Part shown: positions 7,657 through 16,804 of the stretch, piece by piece
Numbering within the stretch: the stretch's first letter is position 1
Layout of the letters: each line of letters begins with the position of its first letter
Assembly: GCA_016927595.1 (NCBI GenBank)
Contig: JAFGMI010000041.1
Coordinates: 1 to 64,000 of the forward strand
Direction: 5' to 3'
Source of the DNA: Melioribacteraceae bacterium
GTDB lineage: Bacteria > Bacteroidota > Ignavibacteria > Ignavibacteriales > Melioribacteraceae
Length of the DNA stretch: 64,000 nucleotides
Program-made: the position numbers and the translations under genes
Notes under the pieces: generated by a model
Database searches by the model: none
What the model was told of the DNA's origin: nothing
Seen by the model: only the letters and a program-made list of their open reading frames with translations

Positions 7657-10461
7657 TTAAAATTTAACAGTGATAGGTAATGCGACTTCTACTTTATTAT
7701 TAGCCTGATTCTTAAATTCAATTTCTCCCCAGTATGAAGCTCCATCAGGCAAATCAAATGCGGGTTCCGGCGCTTCAAATTCAATCGTTTCCAAACATGA
7801 GGGATAAAAAACTCTTCTGCTTTCAATTATTTTTATATCCTCAGTTTCTTTCATAGCAGTATATTCACATATCTCTACATTCATCTCGCTTTCCGCATGA
7901 ACAAAACCGGGAATAAGTTTTAACTCCAGTTTTTTGATGTCGTCCTTAAAATTGTTTGCAATTTCCAGTTCAGCATCCTTGTAACTAAGAGATGTACTTG
8001 CCAGAGCTGATCCTTTATCATCATAAATCACGATTGAAAAATCTGTGAGTTTATTGAAATCTTTTGTTGCAAGATTAATTCTGAATTTCTTACCGGACTC
8101 ATTTTTATTTAAGTTGAAGGGCAATGTAAAAGATTCTTTGCCGTTAACGCTCACATTTTTACTTTTTCTATAACCTTTAATCGAACCTGAAATTGAATAT
8201 TCTTCTACCTTATCAAATACGTTCATAACCTTAATATGCTGTTCTTCGCCGACAGCAGTTAAATCACCTGCGACCTGCAGACCATTCATTTCAACACTCA
8301 AATCGTATTGAGAGCTGACTTTATCTGCAAAATAACCGATAATTACCAGTTCATAAACTCCCGCAACCGGATTCTGATAATATTTCTCTATCGTTTCTTC
8401 ATTCATTTCTGCATTTAATATTCCCGCTGATACCTGCCGACCTTTGTTATCATGCAGAAAATAAGTGAGGTGTGTAAACTCGTTTGCATCGGAATTAATT
8501 TTAATTCTCATATCAGAAGTGCCTGCAGGAACGCGCAGAAAATATCTTTGATGCATTGCCGGATCTATTGTAATATCGTTCCATGATGTTATATAATTAT
8601 TATCCCTGTTGAATTCGTATGGAACCACCACCGTTGCCATAAGTTCAAACTCTGGATTTTTCGTTTTATCATCCCTGTGTGCATAAATTTTTCCGTTATA
8701 CAATCCAGGCTTTGTCATTTTTGATTTATCGAATGATACATTTACCGTTGCTCGTTGATTGTTGCGGATATGCAGTTTGTTTTGCGATGTCAGGAGCCAA
8801 TCACTGTCACTCGCAAGCACAAAAGATCTGTAAAACTTTTTCGAATTTATGAAATTATTTCTTGTCACCGAAAAAGAATAAGACTCTGTACCAGATAAAT
8901 ACAATCCGTTTCTTAAATAAAGGCTTTCTGATTTATGTCCCGGCATATGCGGAGCAAATCCTGCAATTGAATATGTTTCAAACTTATTCAGTTCGCCTGC
9001 ATCAATTCTGTTTCTCAGAAGCTGCCAGGCATTATTAACGTTTATATAGCCACTGCCCTGATCAACATGATCGTAACCAGGAAGTTTAAGAGCAGATTCA
9101 CGTATAACTTTATACAAAAATTGAGAAGGTATTTTTATGTCAGGATATTCAACTGCAGCAGCACTCAGAAGCAGTGATACAACACCAGCTGTATAAGGTG
9201 AAGCCATGCTCGTTCCCCACATCCTGTCACCCCGCGAAAAATTAGGAACGGTTGAGGCAGCTGCACCAGGTGATACTACATCAGGCTTCATATATTCGGC
9301 ACCTCTTGAGCTGAAATGAAGAATTACATCCCTGTCCAGCGATGTGCCGTATAAATCGTTGCCCACTTCCTTTGCCAGCACTGCACCGGAAGTAAATACA
9401 GAGGGTGTGGAAGACGGGAGTCCTGTACTTGAAATTCCCGGTCCTTCGTTATCGTTGGACTTGCAGATGTAAAGGTAGGGATTTTCTTCCACGAGTTTAT
9501 TGAGGAACAGTTCCATTTCAGCATGACCTTCCACTTCGGAGCCGATACCGTAACTCATATTTATTACACATGGTTCTTTTCGTTCTTTCGATATCCTGTC
9601 TGCATAAAGGTAAGCTTTTTTCATACTTTCAGTTACCGTAGCACCACCCGAATAATTATTGTTTCCTATTTTAAGACCGATTATCTTTGCACCCGGAGCT
9701 ACACCGCTGAAATTCTGATCGCCGATCCTGTTACCTGCGGCAATACCGGCACAGTGAGTCCCATGACTCCCGTCATCAAAGAAGAAACTTACCATTTTAT
9801 CATCCGGAAAAATATTAAGTGCAATAGTAATCAATGGAAGATTATCGCCCGTTTTAATCTGAATAAATTCTAAATTATCCTTATAATTTGTAAGTGGTTT
9901 TTCGTCCGAAAGGTCGTTGTCCGAATCCGTATCAAAATACAGAACCCATTTTTCATTCCCGCCTTCAGCTGTTTTAAAAGTAACAAAATGGAACAATTCA
10001 TTCTCGATGCCATTCTCATTTACATCATTTATTCTTGAACCGGAATTCAGCCAGATATTTTCAGGGAAAGCTCCGATATAGTATTCATCATCGACAGGTT
10101 TTAAACTAAGTTTTTCGATACCAGATACCTTGTACATTTTTTCCTCGTTAATTGCAAAGCTTCTGCCGTCTTCCTCTTCAATCTCCGCATCGAAGAAATC
10201 AATCTCACCTTGTCCCGTAAAATCCTGTACATCAATAACTTTTATCTCACCGGTTGATGTTGATGTTAAACCTTCAACTCCCATATCAACACCCGTGTCG
10301 AGGACCAGAATAATTGTGCCTCGTCCGTCATATTCAGGAAATTGCTGGCGAAATTGTTCAACACCGGTATTGCTGAGTGAAATAAATGTCTGACTGTAAT
10401 TTTGCGGGTAAATGGCTGCAGTTATAAATATGTAAACGACTATTAACAATTTGAATTTCAT
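7657..10461 (-). CDS. Secreted subtilisin-family (S8) peptidase, tripeptidyl-peptidase II-like
   Basis: The 934-residue protein has a signal peptide (about 1-19) and a subtilase domain with a complete triad: Asp55 (LDTGVD), His233 (GSHGTHCAG) and Ser418 (GTSMASP), with an oxyanion Asn near 338. The roughly 180-residue insertion between the Asp and His, and the residues following Asp55, are the hallmark of tripeptidyl-peptidase II rather than classical subtilisins. The C-terminal half (about 490-934) is beta-rich and resembles TPP II accessory regions. GGAG precedes the ATG. It lies directly upstream of the OPT transporter gene. The likely role is cleaving extracellular or periplasmic peptides into small pieces for uptake. 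The export signal is notable because eukaryotic TPP II is cytosolic. Confidence 0.88.
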   Translation of the reverse strand: MKFKLLIVVYIFITAAIYPQNYSQTFISLSNTGVEQFRQQFPEYDGRGTIILVLDTGVDMGVEGLTSTSTGEIKVIDVQDFTGQGEIDFFDAEIEEEDGRSFAINEEKMYKVSGIEKLSLKPVDDEYYIGAFPENIWLNSGSRINDVNENGIENELFHFVTFKTAEGGNEKWVLYFDTDSDNDLSDEKPLTNYKDNLEFIQIKTGDNLPLITIALNIFPDDKMVSFFFDDGSHGTHCAGIAAGNRIGDQNFSGVAPGAKIIGLKIGNNNYSGGATVTESMKKAYLYADRISKERKEPCVINMSYGIGSEVEGHAEMELFLNKLVEENPYLYICKSNDNEGPGISSTGLPSSTPSVFTSGAVLAKEVGNDLYGTSLDRDVILHFSSRGAEYMKPDVVSPGAAASTVPNFSRGDRMWGTSMASPYTAGVVSLLLSAAAVEYPDIKIPSQFLYKVIRESALKLPGYDHVDQGSGYINVNNAWQLLRNRIDAGELNKFETYSIAGFAPHMPGHKSESLYLRNGLYLSGTESYSFSVTRNNFINSKKFYRSFVLASDSDWLLTSQNKLHIRNNQRATVNVSFDKSKMTKPGLYNGKIYAHRDDKTKNPEFELMATVVVPYEFNRDNNYITSWNDITIDPAMHQRYFLRVPAGTSDMRIKINSDANEFTHLTYFLHDNKGRQVSAGILNAEMNEETIEKYYQNPVAGVYELVIIGYFADKVSSQYDLSVEMNGLQVAGDLTAVGEEQHIKVMNVFDKVEEYSISGSIKGYRKSKNVSVNGKESFTLPFNLNKNESGKKFRINLATKDFNKLTDFSIVIYDDKGSALASTSLSYKDAELEIANNFKDDIKKLELKLIPGFVHAESEMNVEICEYTAMKETEDIKIIESRRVFYPSCLETIEFEAPEPAFDLPDGASYWGEIEFKNQANNKVEVALPITVKF

Positions 10462-10489
10462 AAATTCTCCAAGATATGTTTTCTAAGTT

Positions 10490-11329
10490 TTAGTAATTAT
10501 CATTTTCTACCTTTTCAATCTTATTCTGCTCATCCAACTCAGTATAATCTATTTCCGAACCCAAAACACTATGAGGAATAAGATATACCACAAAGAGAAG
10601 AATTGCGGCGAATAATGCCCACCGTTTAGGATTTGCTGATTTTTTATACATTAAGAGCGCTACTAACCAACCGATTAAGGCAACAGCGGTTTTATTATCC
10701 GTTAAATCATGACCGAAGGGCCAACCTGTCCAGTAGGCGTCAAAAGCATACTTCTGAACAACAGGTCCTAATATTAAACCGCCGATAAACAGAAATATTA
10801 TAGTAATCCAAGTAAGATTTTTTAACTTAGGCTGCCTTTTGAAAAATTCAAGACCGGTTCTTGTTGACAAAAGCATAGCGCCGAACATTGCAATAACATG
10901 CAGAATCAAAATTAGAGTCGGAACTTCTCCTTTATAACGTGCTATAACAGGTTCTTCCTCTGGAATACGCATTACTTTTTCATCGCAAATTAATTGAACA
11001 TAGTATTCCAGTTTACCCGCAGCAGGTTGCGATGGCAAATATGTTTTAAGTTCGTTTGCCGTGCGGTTCATTTGATACTCTGCCCAATCGTCATTAGACT
11101 TGAACCGCTTCCAGACAACTGAGGCTTTCATCGCACTGTCTGCAGTTATAATTTTTACCTCCAGATCAGTACCCACATTCTCGCTTCTTAAAAACTTATA
11201 ATGCACCTCATTTGAATTTACTACTACTGAACCAGAAGTCGGATGGGTGGGACCAGAGATTCGCTGATAAATAGCTACTGCTGAGGTGATTATAAATGCC
11301 AGCAGCCAGATTAATATTTTCTTTACCAT
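10490..11329 (-). CDS. Unknown multi-pass membrane protein in copper/peptidase gene run
   Basis: I do not recognise this 279-residue protein. It has an N-terminal transmembrane helix (about 4-22), an extracytoplasmic domain of about 110 residues with beta character, then four more hydrophobic helices (about 133-158, 172-190, 212-228 and 237-255) and a charged tail. Histidines at helix ends (ILHVIAM, FGHDLTDNKT, IPHSVLG) could bind metal or haem, but this is speculation. It sits 124 bp after the PCu(A)C gene and 28 bp before the peptidase gene, so it may belong to either functional set. No strong Shine-Dalgarno is visible. Confidence 0.7.
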   Translation of the reverse strand: MVKKILIWLLAFIITSAVAIYQRISGPTHPTSGSVVVNSNEVHYKFLRSENVGTDLEVKIITADSAMKASVVWKRFKSNDDWAEYQMNRTANELKTYLPSQPAAGKLEYYVQLICDEKVMRIPEEEPVIARYKGEVPTLILILHVIAMFGAMLLSTRTGLEFFKRQPKLKNLTWITIIFLFIGGLILGPVVQKYAFDAYWTGWPFGHDLTDNKTAVALIGWLVALLMYKKSANPKRWALFAAILLFVVYLIPHSVLGSEIDYTELDEQNKIEKVENDNY

Positions 11330-11453
11330 TTAATACCGGAAATATTTTGAGAACAAGTTTTAAAGTGAACAGATTTTTAATATAAAGTAATTACGCCTTA
11401 TTATTTGGAGAGTCTGATTAAATAAACATCCGGAATCATGCACTCTGAAAGAT

Positions 11454-11951
11454 TTAATGATTCATCCGTTTTACATTCATTTCTTTGGCAAAGGCTGTAA
11501 TTGAAACCTGTCCGGATTCTTTGAAATTTAGTTTAACATTTACCGTGTCGTTTATTTTTATATCCTCAACCAGTTTAATCAGCATAACATGAAGATCTCT
11601 TGGTTTGAATGATACCTTGCTACCTGCAGGTATTTTTACAAATTCAACCTGGCGCATGCCCATCATGTCATTTCCGGACATGTAAGTTTCATGCACTTCA
11701 ACCAGTTCGGCAACATCTGATTCGGCTGATAAAAGCGTATCGTTGAATTCAGTTCCGTTCAGAACATCAAAAAACAGTGCTGTATTCATTCCTCTACCGC
11801 CGACCCGAACCCATGGATCAGTTATGGCAAGTTTTCCTGATATTTCAACTTTCGCTTCATCAGGCTTTAATTCATCACTTGCCGGCTCCTGTTTACTGGT
11901 GCACGCAGCAAGCAAAAGAATTATTAAACTTATCGCAAATAGTTTTTTCAT
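11454..11951 (-). CDS. PCu(A)C family copper chaperone lipoprotein
   Basis: The 165-residue protein has a lipoprotein signal (LLLAACTS, Cys17) and the periplasmic copper chaperone fold of the PCu(A)C/DUF461 family. The Cu(I)-binding pattern is visible: His87, a Met-rich stretch ending at Met99, then His121-x-Met123 with the family spacing of 21 residues between Met and His. The domain starts with the usual ITDPWVR segment. These proteins hand copper to the CuA site of cytochrome c oxidase, working with SCO proteins. The SCO gene lies 15 bp upstream, which supports that role. No cytochrome oxidase subunit genes are in the window. Confidence 0.9.
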   Translation of the reverse strand: MKKLFAISLIILLLAACTSKQEPASDELKPDEAKVEISGKLAITDPWVRVGGRGMNTALFFDVLNGTEFNDTLLSAESDVAELVEVHETYMSGNDMMGMRQVEFVKIPAGSKVSFKPRDLHVMLIKLVEDIKINDTVNVKLNFKESGQVSITAFAKEMNVKRMNH

Positions 11952-11966
11952 AATAAATTATTCCCG

Positions 11967-12566
11967 TTAAAATTTTATAATATCATCTACTATTTCATCA
12001 ATATTGATTTTACTTCCGTAATAGTTTTTTCGAACCCTGCCTTCTCCATCCATAAGAGAAATTCTGTCCGTATGAACAAAATATATTATTTCTTCTCCGG
12101 CGGGAGTTCTGGAAGTATCGTTTGGAATTGCAAATACACCTGCTTTTTTAATAAGATTTTTTATTACATCTTTATCGCCGGTTAGGAATATCCAGTTTGA
12201 AAGATCAAGGTTTCGCAGCTCCGCAAATTTTTTGAGCACCGACGGCTTATCCACGTCGGGATCAAAACTTATCGTGACAAAATTAATATCCTGAACATCC
12301 TGCTTTTTTAATCTTTCCTGCACCAGTCTCATATTATTTGTTGTTAACGGACATATATCAGGACAGTTAGTAAAAATATATCCGAGCACCGTCAATTTAC
12401 CCTTAAAATTACCGGGGAAACTTACTTCGTTACTGTCCTGATCAATCAGTGCAAAACTATCGCCAGAAAAATCAGTTTCAACCGGGAGATCAGGTCTGCA
12501 TTGGTTAATAAGAACTAAAATCAGTAAGATAAACAGGCTTATAAGAAAGAGTTGTTTTTTTCTCAT
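11967..12566 (-). CDS. SCO1/SenC family copper-binding lipoprotein
   Basis: I chose the ATG at 12564-12566; a GTG three codons upstream is the alternative. The 199-residue product has a hydrophobic N-terminus ending in INQC (lipobox-like, Cys23) and a thioredoxin-fold SCO domain. The Cu ligands Cys68 and Cys72 (NCPDICP) and His165 (FVHTDRIS) are all present. SCO proteins act in the periplasm in assembly of the CuA centre of cytochrome c oxidase, or in copper and thiol homeostasis. It is followed 15 bp later by a PCu(A)C chaperone, the usual partner. The divergent upstream region is shared with a response-regulator gene. Confidence 0.92.
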   Translation of the reverse strand: MRKKQLFLISLFILLILVLINQCRPDLPVETDFSGDSFALIDQDSNEVSFPGNFKGKLTVLGYIFTNCPDICPLTTNNMRLVQERLKKQDVQDINFVTISFDPDVDKPSVLKKFAELRNLDLSNWIFLTGDKDVIKNLIKKAGVFAIPNDTSRTPAGEEIIYFVHTDRISLMDGEGRVRKNYYGSKINIDEIVDDIIKF

Positions 12567-12663
12567 ATCAATCACGTAGTTAAATAGATACTACAAAAAT
12601 CCTAAAATGTTAAGAGAAAAAAAAATTTTAAAGAAATAGTGAATTTTTAATTAAAAAAGGCTT

Positions 12664-12681
12664 AAAAAGCTTTCGCTTTTT
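12664..12681. other. Short AT-rich hairpin in the divergent region before the response regulator
   Basis: AAAAAGC, a TTTC loop and GCTTTTT form a perfect 7-bp stem with the A-run/T-run of a bidirectional terminator. It sits 50 bp upstream of a plus-strand start codon and 98 bp upstream of a minus-strand start codon, inside a leader, so it would act as an attenuator or be incidental. The stem is short. Confidence 0.35.
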
Positions 12682-12730
12682 CCGATAATGAATTGTATAA
12701 TCCCGGAAAAAAAGACTACAGGAGCCAAAA

Positions 12731-13111
12731 TTGAAAAAAGCTTTAGTTGCAGAAGATCAACTTTACAACCAGGTTTTGCTGGAGCGGATTCTGAAAAATG
12801 AATTTAATATGCAGGTAATTAAAGCCGAGAACGGTCTTGAAGCACTCACAAAATATGACAGAGACAAACCTGATCTTATATTTTTAGATGTTTCCATGCC
12901 GGAAATGAACGGAATGGAATTCATAAAGGAATTACGTGAGAACAAAAATGACAAGGATACTCCTGTAATCGTACTGACTGCCAACAGCAATCGTGAACTT
13001 GTTTCCTATTTTATTGAGAAGGGTATTTCAGGATATCTGCTTAAACCAATGAAATACGACCAGATGAAGGAACGTATTTCAGATATACTTGAGAAAAAGA
13101 TTGCCATGTAA
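12731..13111 (+). CDS. Stand-alone response regulator receiver domain (CheY-like)
   Basis: Translation starts at TTG (12731) with AGGAG six bases upstream, which fixes the start. The 126-residue product is a single receiver domain: acidic pocket Glu8/Asp9, phospho-acceptor Asp53 (FLDVSMP), Thr83 (VLTANS) and Lys105 (LLKPMK) are in the expected places. There is no output domain, so it must act by binding a partner or in a phosphorelay. No histidine kinase is adjacent, so its partner is unknown. It converges with the ABC exporter operon. Confidence 0.92.
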   Translation: MKKALVAEDQLYNQVLLERILKNEFNMQVIKAENGLEALTKYDRDKPDLIFLDVSMPEMNGMEFIKELRENKNDKDTPVIVLTANSNRELVSYFIEKGISGYLLKPMKYDQMKERISDILEKKIAM

Positions 13112-13151
13112 GTTTGCTATTTTGCAGTTATTTAACAGACTATCAGTCCGG

Positions 13152-14942
13152 CTATTTTACAAGATTACCAAGCTCCTGGTCTTTATATTGTAACTGGTAA
13201 AGTCTGTGGTATATGCCTTTCTTTGCAAGCAGCTGCTGATGCGTACCAATTTCCCGAAGTTCTCCCTTATGCATAACAAGAATTTTATCAGCATTCTGAA
13301 TGGTTGATAAACGATGTGCAATAACAATTGATGTTCTGCCTACCAGAAGCTTTTCAATTGCCTGTTGGATTAATGTCTCCGTCTCGGTGTCTACACTCGA
13401 TGTTGCCTCGTCCAGAATAAGAATCTGAGGGTTATATGCCAGTGCCCGTGCGAATGAAATAAGCTGCTTCTGCCCGACCGATAAAGTAGCGCCTTTCTCT
13501 TTAACTTCTTCCTCATAGCCGTGGGGAAGTTTCGATATAAACTCGTGGGCACCAACAGTCTTTGCAGCGCGGATAACCTCTTCATCGGATATCTCAGACG
13601 AACGAAGATTTATATTTGATTTAATCGTTCCTGAAAATAAGAATACATCCTGCAGAACAATCGAAATATGCTGTCTTAATTCGCGTTTATCAATTTCACG
13701 AATGTCCATACCGTCTACGCAGATACTTCCTTTCTGTATATCATAAAATCTTGTAAGTATATTTATGAGACTTGTTTTGCCCGCACCAGTGGCACCTACT
13801 ATTGCAGCTGTTTCGCCGGGATTTATTTCAAACGAAACATCTTTCAAAACGTACTCTTCGGGATTGTAGGCGAACCAAACATTTTTAAAATCGATTTTAC
13901 CTTTCACTGAATTGAACTTTTTAGGGTTGTCAGGATTATGAACAAGTGTTTTGTCGTCAAGCAGTTTAAATATCCTTTCCGATGATGCCATTGCCGTCTG
14001 CATGATATTATATTTTTCGGAAAGGTCTCTTATCGGTCTGAAAAACATTTCGGTAAACATAAGGAATGCAATAAGATCGCCGACAGATGTTGTTCCGCTC
14101 AAGATATTATATCCGCCGTACCAGATTATTAAAGCTATCGAAATTGAGCTCAGCAATTCCACAACCGGATAAAAAATCGCATAATAAAAAACAGCATTTA
14201 TCTTAGCTTTTCTGTAATCACCGCTTATACCTGAGAATTGATTAATCTCATCCTTCTCTTTATTAAACAATTGCACAATGCTCATACCGCTTACATGTTC
14301 CTGCATATACGAATTCAGACGAGCAAGATGTTTTCGTTCGTCTCTGTATGCTTCGCGGACCTTTCTTCGGAAAAGAAAGGTTGCATAAATTAGTACCGGG
14401 AAAACGGAAAGCGTTACAAGCGATAAATCCCAGGCCATAAAAAACATGAATCCGAATATCCAGAATATTATAAACACATCACTGAAAACCATTATTATCC
14501 CTGAAGAAAAAAGCTCGTTAAGGGATTCGATATCATTTGTAACCCGTGTAACAGTCCTGCCTATTGGTGTCCTGTCGAAAAAGCGAAGAGCCAGTTTTTG
14601 AACATGCGAGAATATTTTTACACGCAGATCATAAATTATTTTCTGACCCATCAATTGAGTGTAATAGGTTAGAGCATATTGTATTATAGCCTGCAGAAGC
14701 AGTGATGCGACAAGCAGAGCTGAAATGAGCAGCAGTCCGTTGTAATCCCCGTTAAGTATATAATCATCCACTGCAATTTTGGTGAGGTAAGGTCTTACCG
14801 GTCCTAAACCGGCAACAATAATATTAAGAAGAATAGCAGAAACGATATACTTCTTGTAAGGTTTGGCATAGCCGAGCAGACGTTTCATTAACTTCGAATC
14901 GTAAGCTTTACCAAGTATTTCATCATCTTTATTCAGGGACAT
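13152..14942 (-). CDS. ABC exporter half-transporter, catalytic subunit of a heterodimer
   Basis: The 596-residue protein has a six-helix ABC exporter membrane domain (about 25-330) and a nucleotide-binding domain (about 355-590). Walker A is GATGAGKTS and Walker B is LILILDEATSSVD with the catalytic Glu intact. The signature motif is LSVGQ instead of LSGGQ. It begins 5 bp after the stop of a second, related half-transporter whose Walker B Glu is replaced while its signature is canonical. Together they look like a TM287/288- or BmrCD-type heterodimer with one consensus and one degenerate ATP site. The substrate is probably a lipid or drug-like compound but cannot be read from sequence. Confidence 0.9.
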   Translation of the reverse strand: MSLNKDDEILGKAYDSKLMKRLLGYAKPYKKYIVSAILLNIIVAGLGPVRPYLTKIAVDDYILNGDYNGLLLISALLVASLLLQAIIQYALTYYTQLMGQKIIYDLRVKIFSHVQKLALRFFDRTPIGRTVTRVTNDIESLNELFSSGIIMVFSDVFIIFWIFGFMFFMAWDLSLVTLSVFPVLIYATFLFRRKVREAYRDERKHLARLNSYMQEHVSGMSIVQLFNKEKDEINQFSGISGDYRKAKINAVFYYAIFYPVVELLSSISIALIIWYGGYNILSGTTSVGDLIAFLMFTEMFFRPIRDLSEKYNIMQTAMASSERIFKLLDDKTLVHNPDNPKKFNSVKGKIDFKNVWFAYNPEEYVLKDVSFEINPGETAAIVGATGAGKTSLINILTRFYDIQKGSICVDGMDIREIDKRELRQHISIVLQDVFLFSGTIKSNINLRSSEISDEEVIRAAKTVGAHEFISKLPHGYEEEVKEKGATLSVGQKQLISFARALAYNPQILILDEATSSVDTETETLIQQAIEKLLVGRTSIVIAHRLSTIQNADKILVMHKGELREIGTHQQLLAKKGIYHRLYQLQYKDQELGNLVK

Positions 14943-14947
14943 GTTAC

Positions 14948-16696
14948 TCAGCTCATCTCTCTTAATTCTTCTTCGAGCAATTGTTTGTAATGAAGGTCGG
15001 CATATATGCCGCCAAAGGCTACAAGTTCCTCGTGCTTTCCTTGTTCTACAATATTTCCGTTTTTCAATACTACTATATTATCGGCATTTTTAACTGTAGA
15101 TATCCGATGGCTAATAATAATTGTCGTACGGTCCTTCATAAATTCTTTCAGTTTGACAAGTATCTCCTCTTCGGTATGAGTATCGACAGCAGAGAAGGAA
15201 TCATCGAGAATTAAAATTTTCGGATCGATCGCTATTGCCCGTGCCAGACACGTACGCTGTTTTTGCCCACCCGATAACGTAATACCCCTTTCTCCGAGAA
15301 TCGTCTCATAAGCTTGAGGGAAATTTTCAACATCCTTATGGAGCCCGGCAATATTTGCGCTTTTAAGAACAATATCACGATTCCGCTTTTCAACACCGTA
15401 TAAAATATTATTTGTCAGTGTTTCAGAAAATAAAAATGTTTCTTGCGAAACAAATCCAATATTACGCCGCAGCACACTTAAAGGAATTGTTTTTATGTCA
15501 TGCCCGTCAATCTTAATAATTCCCATAGTAATATCGTAAAGCCTCGGTATCAGGTTTACCAACGAAGATTTTCCCTCGCCGGTATGACCAATTACTGCAA
15601 TCGAACTCCCTCTCGGAATTTTCAGATTAATATTCGTAAGAACGGGTTGCAGATTTTCCTTATAGCTGAAACTGACATTTTTAAATTCAATATCACCGCG
15701 CAAAGTATCGATAGAGTGATCTGTTAATGCTGTATCTTCAATATCATAATTCTCTCTCATAATATTAAGCAGACGTTTCATGCTCGCAGAAGCCTGCTGA
15801 ATTATATTGGCTACCCAGCCGAAAGCAATTGTCGGCCAGATAAGAAGGCTCAGATAACTTACAAAAGCTGTTATACCTCCAAGGGTAAGTTTACCGTCTA
15901 TAACCATCCCGCCGCCGACAAGAATAACAATAATTACGGAGGTCCCGGTTATTAAAAATAATAAGGGCATGAACAAAGCCTGGACTTTCACTTTGTCCAT
16001 ATTTCTTTCAAGATATTCTTTACTAAGTTTCGTAAAGGATTCAATCTCACTTTGTTCTCTTACATACGATTTAATAACCCGTATCCCGGAAAAACTTTCC
16101 TGAGCTTTAGCTGTCAGATCGGAAAATTTCTCCTGTATAAGTGTAAACTTCTTATGAATTTTTTTACTTAGCTTATAAACAAAATACGAAAGTATAGGAA
16201 GCGGTATCAACGCATAAATGGTAAGCCAGGTGCTAAGCGAAAGCATTATAAATATCACGATTATAAATTTTGTGACCGTATCTATCGAATACATAACAGC
16301 AGGTCCAATATACATTCTGACTGCACTTATATCATTAGTGGCATGCGCCATAATGTTTCCGGTAGAATTATTCTGAAAGAATCTTAAAGGAAGCCGTTGA
16401 ATATGCGACCAGAAATCGTATCGAAGGTCGTATTCTATTCTCCATGAAACCACTATAATTGTCTGCCTGATAAGAAACCGGAAAACACCGCTTATTAAAG
16501 CAGCACCAACTATCAGAAACGAATATTTTATCAGTACTTCCTTACTAAAACCGGAAGTAAGTGCATCAATGCTCTCTTTTAAAAGCAATGGTATGTATAC
16601 CTGTGCTCCGTTCGATATAAGAATGAAAAGGATACCGAATAAAATTTTTACTTTGTACCTGGCAAAGTATTTATTTAAATGTTTTAAGCTATCCAT
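14948..16696 (-). CDS. ABC exporter half-transporter, degenerate-site subunit of a heterodimer
   Basis: The 582-residue protein has the same exporter layout: membrane domain about 15-310 and nucleotide-binding domain about 335-575. Walker A is GHTGEGKSS and the signature is canonical LSGGQKQR. Walker B reads LILDDSFSAVD, with Asp in place of the catalytic Glu. This is the pattern of the non-hydrolysing partner in heterodimeric exporters. Its intact signature would complete the consensus ATP site of the downstream subunit. It is the first gene of a two-gene operon, 5 bp before the next start. Confidence 0.9.
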   Translation of the reverse strand: MDSLKHLNKYFARYKVKILFGILFILISNGAQVYIPLLLKESIDALTSGFSKEVLIKYSFLIVGAALISGVFRFLIRQTIIVVSWRIEYDLRYDFWSHIQRLPLRFFQNNSTGNIMAHATNDISAVRMYIGPAVMYSIDTVTKFIIVIFIMLSLSTWLTIYALIPLPILSYFVYKLSKKIHKKFTLIQEKFSDLTAKAQESFSGIRVIKSYVREQSEIESFTKLSKEYLERNMDKVKVQALFMPLLFLITGTSVIIVILVGGGMVIDGKLTLGGITAFVSYLSLLIWPTIAFGWVANIIQQASASMKRLLNIMRENYDIEDTALTDHSIDTLRGDIEFKNVSFSYKENLQPVLTNINLKIPRGSSIAVIGHTGEGKSSLVNLIPRLYDITMGIIKIDGHDIKTIPLSVLRRNIGFVSQETFLFSETLTNNILYGVEKRNRDIVLKSANIAGLHKDVENFPQAYETILGERGITLSGGQKQRTCLARAIAIDPKILILDDSFSAVDTHTEEEILVKLKEFMKDRTTIIISHRISTVKNADNIVVLKNGNIVEQGKHEELVAFGGIYADLHYKQLLEEELREMS

Positions 16697-16756
16697 GGGA
16701 ATTAAATTATAAGATATAACAACGAATACTTCTAAAAAAGTTCAGTTTTAAAATAA

Positions 16757-16778
16757 AGGCTTAGATTCATCTAAGCCT
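16757..16778 (-). terminator. Rho-independent terminator of serS
   Basis: A perfect 10-bp stem, AGGCTTAGAT with ATCTAAGCCT around a two-base centre (so the loop must open by a pair or two), lies 27 bp past the serS stop. On the minus strand it is followed by a TTTATTTTA tract. It separates serS from the downstream ABC operon. Confidence 0.82.
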
Positions 16779-16804
16779 ATGTAAAAATATACTTTTTATC
16801 TTAA

